A stretch of DNA of 64,000 bases from Bacilli bacterium. Lineage in GTDB: Bacteria; Bacillota_I; Bacilli_A; RF39; UBA660. The notes below the pieces were generated by a model. It saw nothing but the letters and a program-made list of their open reading frames with translations. It was not told the DNA's origin and ran no database searches. The translations under genes were made by a program, and so were the position numbers. The stretch covers positions 1-64,000 of the forward strand of contig JAQVKM010000002.1 in assembly GCA_028694645.1 (NCBI GenBank), given 5' to 3'. Below are positions 7,884-17,363 of the stretch, piece by piece. Positions within the stretch are counted from its first letter, which is position 1. Each line of letters opens with the position of its first letter.

Positions 7884-9104
7884 TCACCCACTTATTATTC
7901 TTTTAATTCTTCTTACAATATTATCTTTTTTATATTTATCACCTATTGCTGATTTATAAACATCCAAGATTTGTTCTGCATAATATTTCAAAGAATGTGA
8001 TTCAGATGTTATACGAGCTTGATTAGACATCGATTTTAGCTGTTCTTTATTATTTATTAAACTCTCAATACATTTTTTATATTCTCTTTTAGTTCTAAAT
8101 AGTTTTCCATTTAAACCATCAATTACAACATTAGTGAAACTTTCATCATTCATACAAACAACAGGTAGTGATGCTGCCATAGCCTCTATTACCGTAAGGC
8201 CCTGTGTTTCAGTTGATGATGCGGTTGCAAAAACATCAGCTAAAGCATAATATTCAGGTATTTTTTCCCATGGAACAGCATTCGTTAAAATAACATTTTC
8301 TTTTATATTATACTTTTCAATCATTTTATTATAATGATCATAATCCGGTCCGCTTCCAACTACCATAAGTTTTATATTGGGATATTTTTTCACAAGGGTA
8401 TGATGAGATTCTATTAATAATTCAATGTTTTTTTCTTTAGCTAATCTTCCAACAAATAAAATAACAAAATCTTGTTTTTTTATTTTCCATTTTTCTCTTA
8501 ACTTCATTAACAATTCTTTATTGATTTTTTCTTTATAAAATCTATTTATGTCTATTCCAGTTGGAACAATATGAACATTTTTATCTACCTTATATTTTTC
8601 TTTAAATAAATTATATGTCTTTTTGCTTGGAACTATCAGTTCTGAAGCTGTTTTATCACAATAAAATTTTGTTAAATATTCAACTATCTTTTTGCTTGAT
8701 TTATCAAAATGACCTCTTGTTATATAATGTACATAATCCTCATACATTGTATGATATGTATGTACTAAAGGAATATCTAATTGATGTGCAATTATTCTTG
8801 CAAATGTTCCTATACCAAATTCAGTATGCGAATGAATAACATCCAAATCCCATTTTTTAATTTTATTTATAACTCTAACCGGATAAATCCCTGTCAAACG
8901 ATAATCATATATTCCAATTGGAATACCAGGTATTCTAATGACATGATTATCATTTTCATATTTATAAGTCATATTGTCTGGATTTACAGTAACTATAAAA
9001 ACCTGATGGCCTTTTTGTTTTAGGGCCTTTTCCAACATTGATATACTTGTTGAAACTCCATTAATAAATGGAGGATATGTATCTGTAAAAATTCCAATTC
9101 TCAT
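7884..9104 (-). CDS. GT4 glycosyltransferase, probable glycolipid synthase
   Basis: This 406-residue GT-B fold glycosyltransferase has an N-terminal acceptor domain starting FTDTYPPFINGVSTS and a C-terminal nucleotide-sugar domain with VGRLAKEKN (about 220) and the EX7E motif in TETQGLTVIEAMA (about 295). It resembles the 1,2-diacylglycerol 3-glucosyltransferases of Acholeplasma and lactobacilli, which build membrane glucolipids and glycolipid anchors for lipoteichoic acid. Its neighbour is a flippase-like integral membrane protein, a pairing often seen for glycolipid synthesis. The start is one base after the flippase gene stop. The sugar donor and acceptor are inferred. Confidence 0.85.
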   Translation of the reverse strand: MRIGIFTDTYPPFINGVSTSISMLEKALKQKGHQVFIVTVNPDNMTYKYENDNHVIRIPGIPIGIYDYRLTGIYPVRVINKIKKWDLDVIHSHTEFGIGTFARIIAHQLDIPLVHTYHTMYEDYVHYITRGHFDKSSKKIVEYLTKFYCDKTASELIVPSKKTYNLFKEKYKVDKNVHIVPTGIDINRFYKEKINKELLMKLREKWKIKKQDFVILFVGRLAKEKNIELLIESHHTLVKKYPNIKLMVVGSGPDYDHYNKMIEKYNIKENVILTNAVPWEKIPEYYALADVFATASSTETQGLTVIEAMAASLPVVCMNDESFTNVVIDGLNGKLFRTKREYKKCIESLINNKEQLKSMSNQARITSESHSLKYYAEQILDVYKSAIGDKYKKDNIVRRIKRIISG

Positions 9105-9105
9105 A

Positions 9106-10107
9106 CTAGTCCTTCTTTCTGAAACTTAATACTGTCATTCCTATAATCATGCTAAGATAATATGTTAAAAATCTCCAAACCAACATAATTGCATTAAGTG
9201 ACCCACCTTTTATAAAATTACCATAAAAAGCTATAAAGCCATATTCAATACCACCTGTTCCTCCGGGTATTGGTACAAAAGCGCCTATAATCATAATATA
9301 TGCTGAAACGACTATCGATTCAATTGCATTAACATTATTGATGTTAGCTGCTAATATTACAAATAATGGTGTTATATAATAAAATATTAAACCTAATAAT
9401 TGAACTAAAAATAATAATATAAATTTTCTTTTATTTTGTAATAACAATTTAGCACCTTTATCAAATTCTATTAAATATTTATGCATACGAATATCAGATT
9501 CATTATGTTTTTTCATTATTTTTATTTTTTGTAAAAGTCCTACTAAAAATTTAATTATATATTTTTTTAATGCTTTAGTGTATGTTAATATAAATAATCC
9601 TACAATTACTAAAAAATTAACTAAGAAGCCCACAATTACTAATTTTTTTAATACTTCATTGTCAGCAAATAACCCTGTAAAGTGATTATATGCAATTGCA
9701 AATATACCTAATGCAACTAAAGCTAATTGATAAAGAATAAAGTTTTGAATAGATACATTTGCTGAATCCATTCCACTTAATTTATCTTTATTTAAACGAT
9801 ATATTTCATATGGTTGTCCACCTGTTGCAAAAGGAGTTATTGCATGAAAAAAAGTAGTTTCAATAGCCATTCTAAATGAAGATTTCAATTTATAATTTTT
9901 ATTAAATGTTTTAGCAATTATCCATGTTCCAACACTTTTGCAAAATAAAAATAAGAGATAAAAAATAAAAGCTAAAATTAAATATAAAACATTCATATTT
10001 AATATATTATTAATTATTGTGAAGCAATCATCTTTAAGTGAGAAATACAAAACTAAACCTGTTATTATTATTAGAATCAAATAATTTATAATATCTTTAG
10101 TTTTCAT
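9106..10107 (-). CDS. Flippase-like integral membrane protein (LPG synthase TM family, UPF0104)
   Basis: This 333-residue polytopic protein has about eight hydrophobic helices and belongs to the lysylphosphatidylglycerol synthase transmembrane / YbhN family. The characteristic PIPGGTGGIEYGF motif is near residue 285 and ATGGQPYE near 98. There is no aminoacyltransferase (MprF C-terminal) domain. Related proteins are thought to move lipids across the membrane. Its ATG overlaps the last codons of pgk by 11 bases and its stop is next to the glycosyltransferase start, so all three are translationally coupled. A role in translocating the glycolipid made by the neighbour is inference. Confidence 0.85.
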   Translation of the reverse strand: MKTKDIINYLILIIITGLVLYFSLKDDCFTIINNILNMNVLYLILAFIFYLLFLFCKSVGTWIIAKTFNKNYKLKSSFRMAIETTFFHAITPFATGGQPYEIYRLNKDKLSGMDSANVSIQNFILYQLALVALGIFAIAYNHFTGLFADNEVLKKLVIVGFLVNFLVIVGLFILTYTKALKKYIIKFLVGLLQKIKIMKKHNESDIRMHKYLIEFDKGAKLLLQNKRKFILLFLVQLLGLIFYYITPLFVILAANINNVNAIESIVVSAYIMIIGAFVPIPGGTGGIEYGFIAFYGNFIKGGSLNAIMLVWRFLTYYLSMIIGMTVLSFRKKD

Positions 10108-11287
10108 TTTCTTCTATTACCTCTATGCCTGGTAGTTTTTTTCCTTCTAATAATTCCAATGATGCTCCTCCTCCAGTTGATATGTGATCAAAACAATCTT
10201 TATATCCTAAATTTATGACTGCTGATGCAGTATCTCCCCCACCTATTATTTTTACTGCAGAAATATTTTTAAGTATTTCACATAATCCTCTTGTTCCTTT
10301 TGAAAAACTATCTATTTCAAAAATTCCAACAGGACCATTCCATATTACTGTTTTACTTTGTTCCAAATATGTTTTAAATAGTTTTAAAGTGTTATAGCCA
10401 ATATCAATTCCTATTTCATTTTCTTTTATTTCATTAATAAAACATTGTCTTGTTGCTGCACTATCTTCTATTTTTTCAACATTAACCGTATCAATAGGCA
10501 ATATTATTTTATCGGCATAATTTTCTAATACATATTTACAAAAATCAATATTTTCTTCATCAACTAAAGATTTTCCAATATTTATTTGACTTGCTTTTAA
10601 AAATGTATATGCCATACCACCACCTATTAAAATGTAGTCAGCTTTATTTACTAAATTTTTTATAACACCAATTTTATCACTAACTTTAGAACCGCCTAAT
10701 ATTACTACAAACGGTCTTTTTGGATTATTTATTATTGGTTGTAGATATTTTAATTCTTTTTCAATTAAAAAGCCTATTCCACTTGGAAGATATGTAGCTA
10801 TGCCAACGTTTGATGCATGAGCCCTATGACTTGTACCAAAAGCGTCATTGATATATATATCACCTAAACTTGCCCAATATTTTCCTAATCTTAAATCATT
10901 TGAACTTTCTTTTTGATCAATCAAATCTTCATATCTTGTATTTTGCATTAATAAAACATCACCACATTTTAAATCATTAATTGCCTTTTCAAGTTCAATT
11001 CCTCTTGTTGCATTAATAAAAATTATTTCTTTATTTAGTAATTTAGATAATCTTTCCGAAACTATTTGTAAATCATTTTTTATTTCATCCTCTTTAGTTT
11101 TTATTCTCCCTAGATGAGACATTAATATTACTTTTGCATTATTATTAATAGCATAATTAATCGTATCTAAGCTTTCTTTTATACGTGTATCATCTGTTAT
11201 CATTTGATTCTTAATTGGGACATTAAAATCAACTCTTATTATTACTTTTTTATTATTTAAGTCAAAATCTCTTATCGTCTTCTTCAT
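10097..11287 (-). CDS. pgk: Phosphoglycerate kinase
   Basis: This 396-residue enzyme transfers phosphate from 1,3-bisphosphoglycerate to ADP in glycolysis. The sequence shows KVIIRVDFNVP near the N-terminus, the substrate-binding SHLGR, FGTSHRAHAS, the GGSKVSDKIG nucleotide-binding loop (about 200), IWNGPVGIFE (about 315) and a C-terminal GGGDTASAV and STGGGASLELLEG. Length is normal. The gene starts only 8 bases after a pilin-like gene and is separated from gap by that gene and a terminator, so its transcription appears to start upstream of the pilin-like gene. Confidence 0.97.
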   Translation of the reverse strand: MKKTIRDFDLNNKKVIIRVDFNVPIKNQMITDDTRIKESLDTINYAINNNAKVILMSHLGRIKTKEDEIKNDLQIVSERLSKLLNKEIIFINATRGIELEKAINDLKCGDVLLMQNTRYEDLIDQKESSNDLRLGKYWASLGDIYINDAFGTSHRAHASNVGIATYLPSGIGFLIEKELKYLQPIINNPKRPFVVILGGSKVSDKIGVIKNLVNKADYILIGGGMAYTFLKASQINIGKSLVDEENIDFCKYVLENYADKIILPIDTVNVEKIEDSAATRQCFINEIKENEIGIDIGYNTLKLFKTYLEQSKTVIWNGPVGIFEIDSFSKGTRGLCEILKNISAVKIIGGGDTASAVINLGYKDCFDHISTGGGASLELLEGKKLPGIEVIEENEN

Positions 11288-11295
11288 TTAATCAC

Positions 11296-12147
11296 CTATT
11301 TATATTTTGTTAATATTATTACTGGTCTAATTCCATATAAATTAGAAACACTATTTTCACCAAAATATCCATTACTACCTACTCTAATAGCTGTAGTAGA
11401 TACTGTTCCCGCTGTTGATGTCCAATATGATGTTGAATAAATCCATGGATATGATGATGTTGTACATGTATTTGTACTTGTAGAACAGCCTAGTGCAACA
11501 AGATCTGATGAAGTTGCTAATTTTAGATTAGCGGAATCAACATAAATCCATTTACTTGTTGCCAAGCTCATTGCAGCTAAAACTCCATCGGCACTACATG
11601 TATTACTGGTTCCTGAAACACACCATGCAACATCGCTTCCGATATTTTCATTTAATATTATTTTTACAGTTTCTAAATTTGTTCCACTACTTTCCATGAC
11701 AATCCATTCTCTAACAACGCCATCCCCTGGATCATAAGTTATGATATCTCCAACTTCATAAGGGTGATAAACAGTTGTTTCAATTAATTCATAATCATAT
11801 GTTTTTTTAGAATTTGTGGTAACAATTATTGTGTAATTTGCTTCTTGAGACAATTTTTTACCAGTGTTTGGGTCAACTATTGTACTACTTAAAAAATCAG
11901 ATGCCAACAAATCTCCTAAATTTATATAAGCTTTTCCACCTTGATTTTTAAGTTCATAAAAATCAGCATGATTAACTCCTATATATGCCTCTGTTGCCAA
12001 AAAAATATCTTGTTTAAAACTATCATATTGATCATGTTTAGCTTTTTTTAACATACTAGTTACTGTTGGAACAGCTACCAACAATATTATTGCAGTCAAA
12101 GAAAAAACACCCAACAATTCTACTAAAGTAAACCCTCTTTTTTTCAT
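11296..12147 (-). CDS. Pilin-like surface protein with C-terminal lectin-like (DUF6273-type?) domain
   Basis: ATG at 12147 follows AGGTGATAGA and gives MKKRGFTLVELLG, a classical type IV prepilin cleavage/methylation motif with Phe and Glu+5, then a hydrophobic helix. About 283 residues. The body after residue about 140 (YEVGDIITYD, EWIVMESS, CSTSTNTC, SYWTST, NLYGIRPVIIL) matches the domain seen in the phosphoglycerate mutase extension (YGVRPVFNL, KYWWLSNT) and in 47229-48329. The family assignment to DUF6273 is uncertain. The longer ORF start at 12192 lacks a good ribosome site. It is the first gene of the pgk-flippase-glycosyltransferase-tpiA unit. No pilus assembly genes are in the window. 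Confidence 0.82.
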   Translation of the reverse strand: MKKRGFTLVELLGVFSLTAIILLVAVPTVTSMLKKAKHDQYDSFKQDIFLATEAYIGVNHADFYELKNQGGKAYINLGDLLASDFLSSTIVDPNTGKKLSQEANYTIIVTTNSKKTYDYELIETTVYHPYEVGDIITYDPGDGVVREWIVMESSGTNLETVKIILNENIGSDVAWCVSGTSNTCSADGVLAAMSLATSKWIYVDSANLKLATSSDLVALGCSTSTNTCTTSSYPWIYSTSYWTSTAGTVSTTAIRVGSNGYFGENSVSNLYGIRPVIILTKYK

Positions 12148-12217
12148 TCTATCACCTATTCTTATATATATCCATTTTATAACTTTTTTCAAATATTTAC
12201 AAGTAAAACCATAAAAT

Positions 12218-12242
12218 AAAACTGCTTATAATAAGCAGTTAT
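12218..12242 (-). terminator. Terminator between gap and the pilin-pgk operon
   Basis: AACTGCTTA/TAAGCAGTT hairpin with TTTTATTTTAT on the minus strand directly after the gap stop separates gap from the downstream unit. Confidence 0.75.
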
Positions 12243-12247
12243 CTATT

Positions 12248-13255
12248 TTATAAGAATTTTGCCAAATATTTGGCTGTTCTAACCATTTGATTTGAGTAGC
12301 CCATTTCATTATCATACCAAGCTACCACCTTAACTAATTGTTTGTTATCCACTTCTAATACTTCAGTAAGTAATCCATCAACTACTCCTCCATGCGTTGA
12401 TCCAATAATATCACTTGATACAATAGGATCTTCTGTATAGCCTAAAGTTTCATTACTCAAATTTTTAAACAAATTATTAATTTCTTCAATATTTGTATTT
12501 TTATTTAATTCTAAAGTTAAATCTACAACTGATCCTGTTGTTGTTGGAACTCTCAAAGCACTTCCACTTAATTTTTTGTTTAATTCAGGAATAACTAATC
12601 CTATAGCTGTGGCTGCTCCTGTAGATGATGGTACAATATTAGCTCCAGCTGCTCTACCACGACGTGATTTAGCTCCTTTTTTATGAGATATATCAAGCAA
12701 TGATTGATCATTTGTATAAGCATGAACCGTTGTCATATATCCTTTAATTATCCCAAATTCATCATTTAAAACTTTGCAAAGAGGGGCTAAACAATTTGTT
12801 GTACAACTAGCTGCACTTATTATTTGTTCGGTTCCATCTAATATCTCATGATTAACATTATATACAATTGTTTTTAATTCACCTTTAGCAGGTGCTGAAA
12901 TTATTACTTTTTTAGCTCCTGCTTCTATATGAGCATAAGCTGTTTCTTTGGTAGTAAAACGTCCTGTACATTCAAAAACTTCATCAATATTTAACTCTTT
13001 CCAAGGTAAATTTTTAGGTTCTGTCTGTGCAAAAATTTTAACTCTTCTATTTTTAATTATCAATTCATCATTTTCATAACTTATTTCATCTGTTTTATAA
13101 TTTCTATGAGATGTATCATATTTTAACAAATATGCTAATTGTTCTGCATCAGTTAAATCGTTTATAGCTACAACTTCAAAATCAGGATTTTCTTCCATAA
13201 TTCTAAATACTAATCTGCCAATTCTTCCAAATCCATTTATTGCTACTCTTATCAT
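12248..13255 (-). CDS. gap: Glyceraldehyde-3-phosphate dehydrogenase
   Basis: This 335-residue enzyme oxidises glyceraldehyde 3-phosphate with NAD and phosphate. The Rossmann motif INGFGRIGR is at the N-terminus, the catalytic Cys is in SAASCTTNCLAP (about 150), and the phosphate-binding SSTGAATAIG and C-terminal WYDNEMGYSNQM are intact. It belongs to the same strand as pgk and tpiA but is insulated from them by a terminator, so it can be expressed separately. Ribosome site AAAAGGAG precedes the ATG. Confidence 0.97.
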   Translation of the reverse strand: MIRVAINGFGRIGRLVFRIMEENPDFEVVAINDLTDAEQLAYLLKYDTSHRNYKTDEISYENDELIIKNRRVKIFAQTEPKNLPWKELNIDEVFECTGRFTTKETAYAHIEAGAKKVIISAPAKGELKTIVYNVNHEILDGTEQIISAASCTTNCLAPLCKVLNDEFGIIKGYMTTVHAYTNDQSLLDISHKKGAKSRRGRAAGANIVPSSTGAATAIGLVIPELNKKLSGSALRVPTTTGSVVDLTLELNKNTNIEEINNLFKNLSNETLGYTEDPIVSSDIIGSTHGGVVDGLLTEVLEVDNKQLVKVVAWYDNEMGYSNQMVRTAKYLAKFL

Positions 13256-13310
13256 TTTAATCTCCTTTTATCTATAATTAATTTTAACATTAATTACAAT
13301 AATATTCTAA

Positions 13311-14978
13311 TTATTTTTTAAAAAAACAACTACTTCCAATAAATTCTCTTAAAACAGAATCTTTAGGAACATCATCACTAGGTATAGGTAAAAAATTTCT
13401 TAAAAAATTAATAAGTCTTAATGCTTCACTATACATAGGGTCATCTTCTTCAACAGAAAATAACAATGGTTCAGCATATGTTTTTAATATTCCAAGTTCA
13501 TATATTAATGCTGAGTTAATCATCATATCTGCATCATCTTGATAAGGGAAAATATATTTTTCTTCTCCTTCTCTTATTGATTTCCACATGTTTAATGTTT
13601 GACTTGCACTATAAGATCTATATTTATTATCTCTAACAATTCGTCTTAATTTTCTAGTATCACTTGTATGAATACGATTATGTTTATCAATATTAAGTTG
13701 TGTTAATGGACTAATATAAATTTTAAATTTGCTGTTTCTTTCAATCGAACTAGTTAAATCTTCATTAAGTGCATGTAATCCTTCAACTATAATCATATCA
13801 TCTTTTTCTAACATTAAGTTTTTACCTTTATATTCTCTTTTTCCTAAAACAAAATTATATTCTGGAAGTTCAATTCTTTCTCCGCTTAATAATTTAGTTA
13901 AATGTTTATTAAATAAAGTCACATCAACACAATTTAATGATTCTGTATCTAATTCTCCATTTTCTAAAATTGGTGTTTTATCTCTGTCTAAGAAATAATC
14001 GTCTATTGATATAGAATGCGTTTTAATTCCTTTACTTTGTAGATAAACTGCTAATTTTCTAGCTGTTGTTGTTTTACCAGATGATGAAGGTCCAGCTATT
14101 AAAATAAGTTTTACATTACCACTAGATTCCAATATTTTATCTGCAACTTTTGATAATTGATTATTGTAATAAGTTTCTGAAATTCTAATCAATTCACTAT
14201 AATTACCAACTGAAACAATAGCATTCAAATCTGCTGCTGTTTCAACCCCTATTTTTTTTCCATGTTTAACATATTCATAATATGTATCAAATAACATTTT
14301 ATGATGTACATAATCTAATGTACATTCTGGATTATATGTATCTGGATATGATAAAACAAACCCATTATCTTTTATATATGTTAATTTAAAATCATCTATT
14401 TGTGATGTAGAGTAAGCTAGTTCACCATAAAAATAATCATATATATCATCTATTCTATATAAGTTTATATATGTGTTACTAATATATTTTAAAACATTAA
14501 CTTTATCAAATTGTTTTTTCTTTTTAAAATATTTAATAGCATCAAATCGAGGTACACTTACTTTATTTATTATTAAATTTTCTTTTACTATATCTTTCAT
14601 CATTTTTTCTATTTCTTTTACAGTTGATTTATCTATATCAACATTTTCTATTTCACAATAAAATCCTTTGTCAATAGAATAATTAACTACTATTTCTGCC
14701 TCTTCGCTCAAAAGTCTTTTTACAGCAACAATAAGTAGAAATTGGGCAGTTCTACCATATATTCCATTTCCTAACCCACTACTTCTATCAAAAAATTCTA
14801 CCGAACAACTTCTATTTATAGCTTCATTTAATTCTGTAATATTATTATCTATTTTTCCAATTAAAATTGGATAATTATAATTTTTTTTAAAATCTTGACT
14901 TATTTCATATAAAGTTGTTCCTGCCTCATATTCTCTTGTTTCTAAATTTTTATAATTTATTTTAATTATTCTTGCCAT
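13311..14978 (-). CDS. TGS/ThrRS-like domain fused to uridine kinase-like P-loop kinase
   Basis: This 555-residue protein has an N-terminal TGS domain (about 1-60) and a threonyl-tRNA-synthetase second additional domain-like segment (about 60-200), followed by a phosphoribulokinase/uridine kinase domain with the P-loop AGPSSSGKTTTARKL (about 295) and the downstream IDDYFLDRDKTP and VEGLHALN motifs. This architecture is a known nucleoside kinase family in Firmicutes. The substrate is probably uridine or a related nucleoside. The synthetase-like part lacks the catalytic core, so it is not a tRNA ligase. It is divergent from clpP, with a shared AT-rich intergenic region. Confidence 0.88.
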   Translation of the reverse strand: MARIIKINYKNLETREYEAGTTLYEISQDFKKNYNYPILIGKIDNNITELNEAINRSCSVEFFDRSSGLGNGIYGRTAQFLLIVAVKRLLSEEAEIVVNYSIDKGFYCEIENVDIDKSTVKEIEKMMKDIVKENLIINKVSVPRFDAIKYFKKKKQFDKVNVLKYISNTYINLYRIDDIYDYFYGELAYSTSQIDDFKLTYIKDNGFVLSYPDTYNPECTLDYVHHKMLFDTYYEYVKHGKKIGVETAADLNAIVSVGNYSELIRISETYYNNQLSKVADKILESSGNVKLILIAGPSSSGKTTTARKLAVYLQSKGIKTHSISIDDYFLDRDKTPILENGELDTESLNCVDVTLFNKHLTKLLSGERIELPEYNFVLGKREYKGKNLMLEKDDMIIVEGLHALNEDLTSSIERNSKFKIYISPLTQLNIDKHNRIHTSDTRKLRRIVRDNKYRSYSASQTLNMWKSIREGEEKYIFPYQDDADMMINSALIYELGILKTYAEPLLFSVEEDDPMYSEALRLINFLRNFLPIPSDDVPKDSVLREFIGSSCFFKK

Positions 14979-15095
14979 GTTATATCCCCTCTATCTTTTA
15001 CTATTATCATTTTATCAAAAAATTATTAATTTGTCACATTATTTATTGAATATTTTGTTGTAAATATTATTATTATAATTATTAGAGGTGATCAA

Positions 15096-15665
15096 ATGAA
15101 TTTAGTTCCTACTATTATTGAAAAAAGTAGCAACGGTGAAAAAGCATATGATATATATTCTAGATTATTAAAAGATAGAATAATTATCATTAGTGATGAA
15201 ATAAATGATGTCAATTCTAATATAGTTGTTGCCGAACTTTTATATTTGGATTCAATTAACAATGATGATATTAGCATTTACATTAATTCTCCTGGGGGTT
15301 CAGTTACAGCTGGGATGGCAATTTATGATACCATGAATTTTGTTAAAAGTGACATTTCAACAATATGTGTTGGTTTAGCTGCAAGCATGGCTGCTTTTTT
15401 ACTATCCAGCGGAAAAAAAGGAAAAAGATATGCTCTACCAAATAGTGAAATCATGATTCATCAACCATTAGGTGGTGTTCAAGGTCAAGCAACAGAAATA
15501 AAAATTGCTGCAGAACGTATTTTGAAATTAAAAGATAAATTGAATCATATATTATCTTTTAATACTAACAAATCATTAAAAATTATTGAAAAAGATACTG
15601 AAAGGGATTATTTTTTATCTTCGAGTGAAGCATTAGAATATGGTTTAATTGATAAAATAATATAA
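15096..15665 (+). CDS. clpP: ATP-dependent Clp protease proteolytic subunit
   Basis: This 189-residue serine peptidase subunit forms the tetradecameric chamber that works with ClpX or ClpC. The catalytic triad is visible: Ser in GLAASMAAF (about 94), His in MIHQPLGG (about 119) and Asp in [10 protein letters not shown] (about 168). The oxyanion segment [11 protein letters not shown] is intact. The AGAGGTGATCAA ribosome site fits the ATG. It is monocistronic and convergent with yqeH, sharing a terminator. Confidence 0.96.
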   Translation: MNLVPTIIEKSSNGEKAYDIYSRLLKDRIIIISDEINDVNSNIVVAELLYLDSINNDDISIYINSPGGSVTAGMAIYDTMNFVKSDISTICVGLAASMAAFLLSSGKKGKRYALPNSEIMIHQPLGGVQGQATEIKIAAERILKLKDKLNHILSFNTNKSLKIIEKDTERDYFLSSSEALEYGLIDKII

Positions 15666-15692
15666 AAAAACTTATCGTAATGATAAGCTTTT
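15664..15692. terminator. Bidirectional terminator between clpP and yqeH
   Basis: CTTATC-GTAAT-GATAAG flanked by A-run and T-run at the convergent gene ends. Confidence 0.75.
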
Positions 15693-16684
15693 TATATTAA
15701 ACTTTTTCTCGTATATACATCAACACCATCTAAAGTATATACACTTACAACACCATCTTTACTCACTTTTATAAATCCAAGTCCAGTAATTACAATATCA
15801 TTATCTTTTTTTACATGTACAACAGTTTTTCTTAAATTAGTTTTTCTATCTTTAAAAACTCTTTCTATTTTTAAATTATTAGACATATAAAAAGTTAAAT
15901 TGTTATCTTCTAAAACTAATTTAGCTAAAGAATCTATAAAAATATATTGTTTTTCTTTAACTTGATATGTTATTGGTTTTATTTCTCTTTTAGGCAATAT
16001 TTTTTTTAATGTTTTTCCATCTAATAAATTAACTATACTTCCTCTTTCTAAAATACCAGGTGTATCTATCAATGTTAATTCATCACTTAATTCTATTTTA
16101 ATCATATCAATTGTTGTTGATGGCAACATACTTGTTGTAATACTCATTTCAAGAGAAAAATAATTATAAATTATTTTATTAATTAATGTTGATTTACCTG
16201 TGTTGCTATATCCTACTACATAAACATTTTTACTTTTTTTATATTTATTTATTTTTTCCATTAATAAATCTAAATTATAATTTTTATTACTGCTTATTAC
16301 AATTGAATCTACAAATTCAATTCCCATTTCTAAATTGTAATTTAATAATTTTTCATCTTTTATTAGTAATGGAAGTAAATCTCTTTTAGTATATACAGCT
16401 AAAACATCATTATCTAAATATTTTGTTATTTCTTTTAAATCTTTATTGATATTTAATAAATCAATTACTAAAACAACTAAATCATTTGTTTCATTTATTT
16501 TTTTTAAAATATTAATAAATTCATCATTACTTTTTTGTATAACTTGATATTCATTATAATTAATAATTCTAAAGCATCTTTCACATATTTTAGATTTATC
16601 ATAATTTTCTAATTTCACATATCCTTCTAAATTAACATTTTCACTTTGAAATATAGCTCCACATCCACTACATTTTTTCTTCAT
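15692..16684 (-). CDS. yqeH: Circularly permuted ribosome-assembly GTPase YqeH
   Basis: This GTPase is needed for 30S subunit assembly in B. subtilis. An N-terminal zinc-finger (CSGCG and CERCF) precedes a circularly permuted G domain: G4 TKRD (about 105) comes before G1 GYSNTGKST (about 165) and G3 DTPGI (about 210). The track start at 16699 is a TTG inside the ribosome site; ATG at 16684 follows AAGGAAGATATT. That start overlaps the yqeG end by about 17 bases, as in the conserved yqeG-yqeH pair of Bacilli. Downstream partners of the B. subtilis operon (aroE, yqeI, nadD) are absent here. Confidence 0.94.
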   Translation of the reverse strand: MKKKCSGCGAIFQSENVNLEGYVKLENYDKSKICERCFRIINYNEYQVIQKSNDEFINILKKINETNDLVVLVIDLLNINKDLKEITKYLDNDVLAVYTKRDLLPLLIKDEKLLNYNLEMGIEFVDSIVISSNKNYNLDLLMEKINKYKKSKNVYVVGYSNTGKSTLINKIIYNYFSLEMSITTSMLPSTTIDMIKIELSDELTLIDTPGILERGSIVNLLDGKTLKKILPKREIKPITYQVKEKQYIFIDSLAKLVLEDNNLTFYMSNNLKIERVFKDRKTNLRKTVVHVKKDNDIVITGLGFIKVSKDGVVSVYTLDGVDVYTRKSLI

Positions 16685-17195
16685 AATATCTTCCTTCAAA
16701 AAATAGTCCGTGTTTTTTTAATTTATTAACGATTCTTTTTTCATTTATTCTTCCAACCCTAGTCCAAAAAGGGTATACATCAGTAATTGGACTTACTAGT
16801 ATAGTCATTATCCCAACTCTATTTCCACCTAATATATCCGTATATAATTGATCTCCTATAATAGCTACTTCATTTTCAGAATATTTATATTTACTTAAAA
16901 CTCTATCAAAATTTTTTCTAAATGGCTTTCTTGCACATGCTACACACTCTACATCAAATTCGTTTTTAAAATTATTTAATCTTATTTTTGGACTATTTGA
17001 AAAAATAATTACATTGAATTTTGCTTTTAAATTTTCAATTAATGCTTTAACATTTTCTTCAACTTCTTTTCCACTATAAGAAATTAAAGTATTGTCTAAA
17101 TCAAATAAAAGACATTTTACTCCTTGTTCTTGTAATTTATCATAATCTATTGAATAAATATTTTTTCTATACATATCTGGTACATATTTTTCCAT
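16668..17195 (-). CDS. yqeG: HAD-family phosphatase YqeG
   Basis: This 175-residue protein is a HAD-superfamily IIIA phosphatase with the catalytic motif FDLDNTLISY (about 30), motif II in IIFSNS and motif III in AIIGDQLYTDILGGNRVG (about 115). Family members resemble mitochondrial phosphatidylglycerophosphate phosphatases, and B. subtilis YqeG sits next to yqeH exactly as here. A role in phospholipid synthesis is suggested by that family but not shown by sequence alone. The ORF starts with an ATG preceded by AGGAGTGATT. It is divergent from the tRNA-Trp promoter. Confidence 0.92.
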   Translation of the reverse strand: MEKYVPDMYRKNIYSIDYDKLQEQGVKCLLFDLDNTLISYSGKEVEENVKALIENLKAKFNVIIFSNSPKIRLNNFKNEFDVECVACARKPFRKNFDRVLSKYKYSENEVAIIGDQLYTDILGGNRVGIMTILVSPITDVYPFWTRVGRINEKRIVNKLKKHGLFFEGRYYEEKM

Positions 17196-17318
17196 ATAAT
17201 CACTCCTGCTATTTCAATTTTATCATAATTAATGTTGTTTATCAATTTTATTTAAGCAATATATGTAATAAATTAAATAAATTATTACCTTTTAAACAAA
17301 TATTTTATCAAAAAAATA

Positions 17319-17347
17319 TTGTGAATATAAATTATTTATGATATACT
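17319..17347 (+). promoter_or_regulatory. Promoter of tRNA-Trp
   Basis: TTGTGA (17319-17324) and TATACT (17342-17347) are separated by 17 bases, with the tRNA beginning 17 bases downstream. Confidence 0.72.
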
Positions 17348-17363
17348 TTATTTGTCTTTATTT

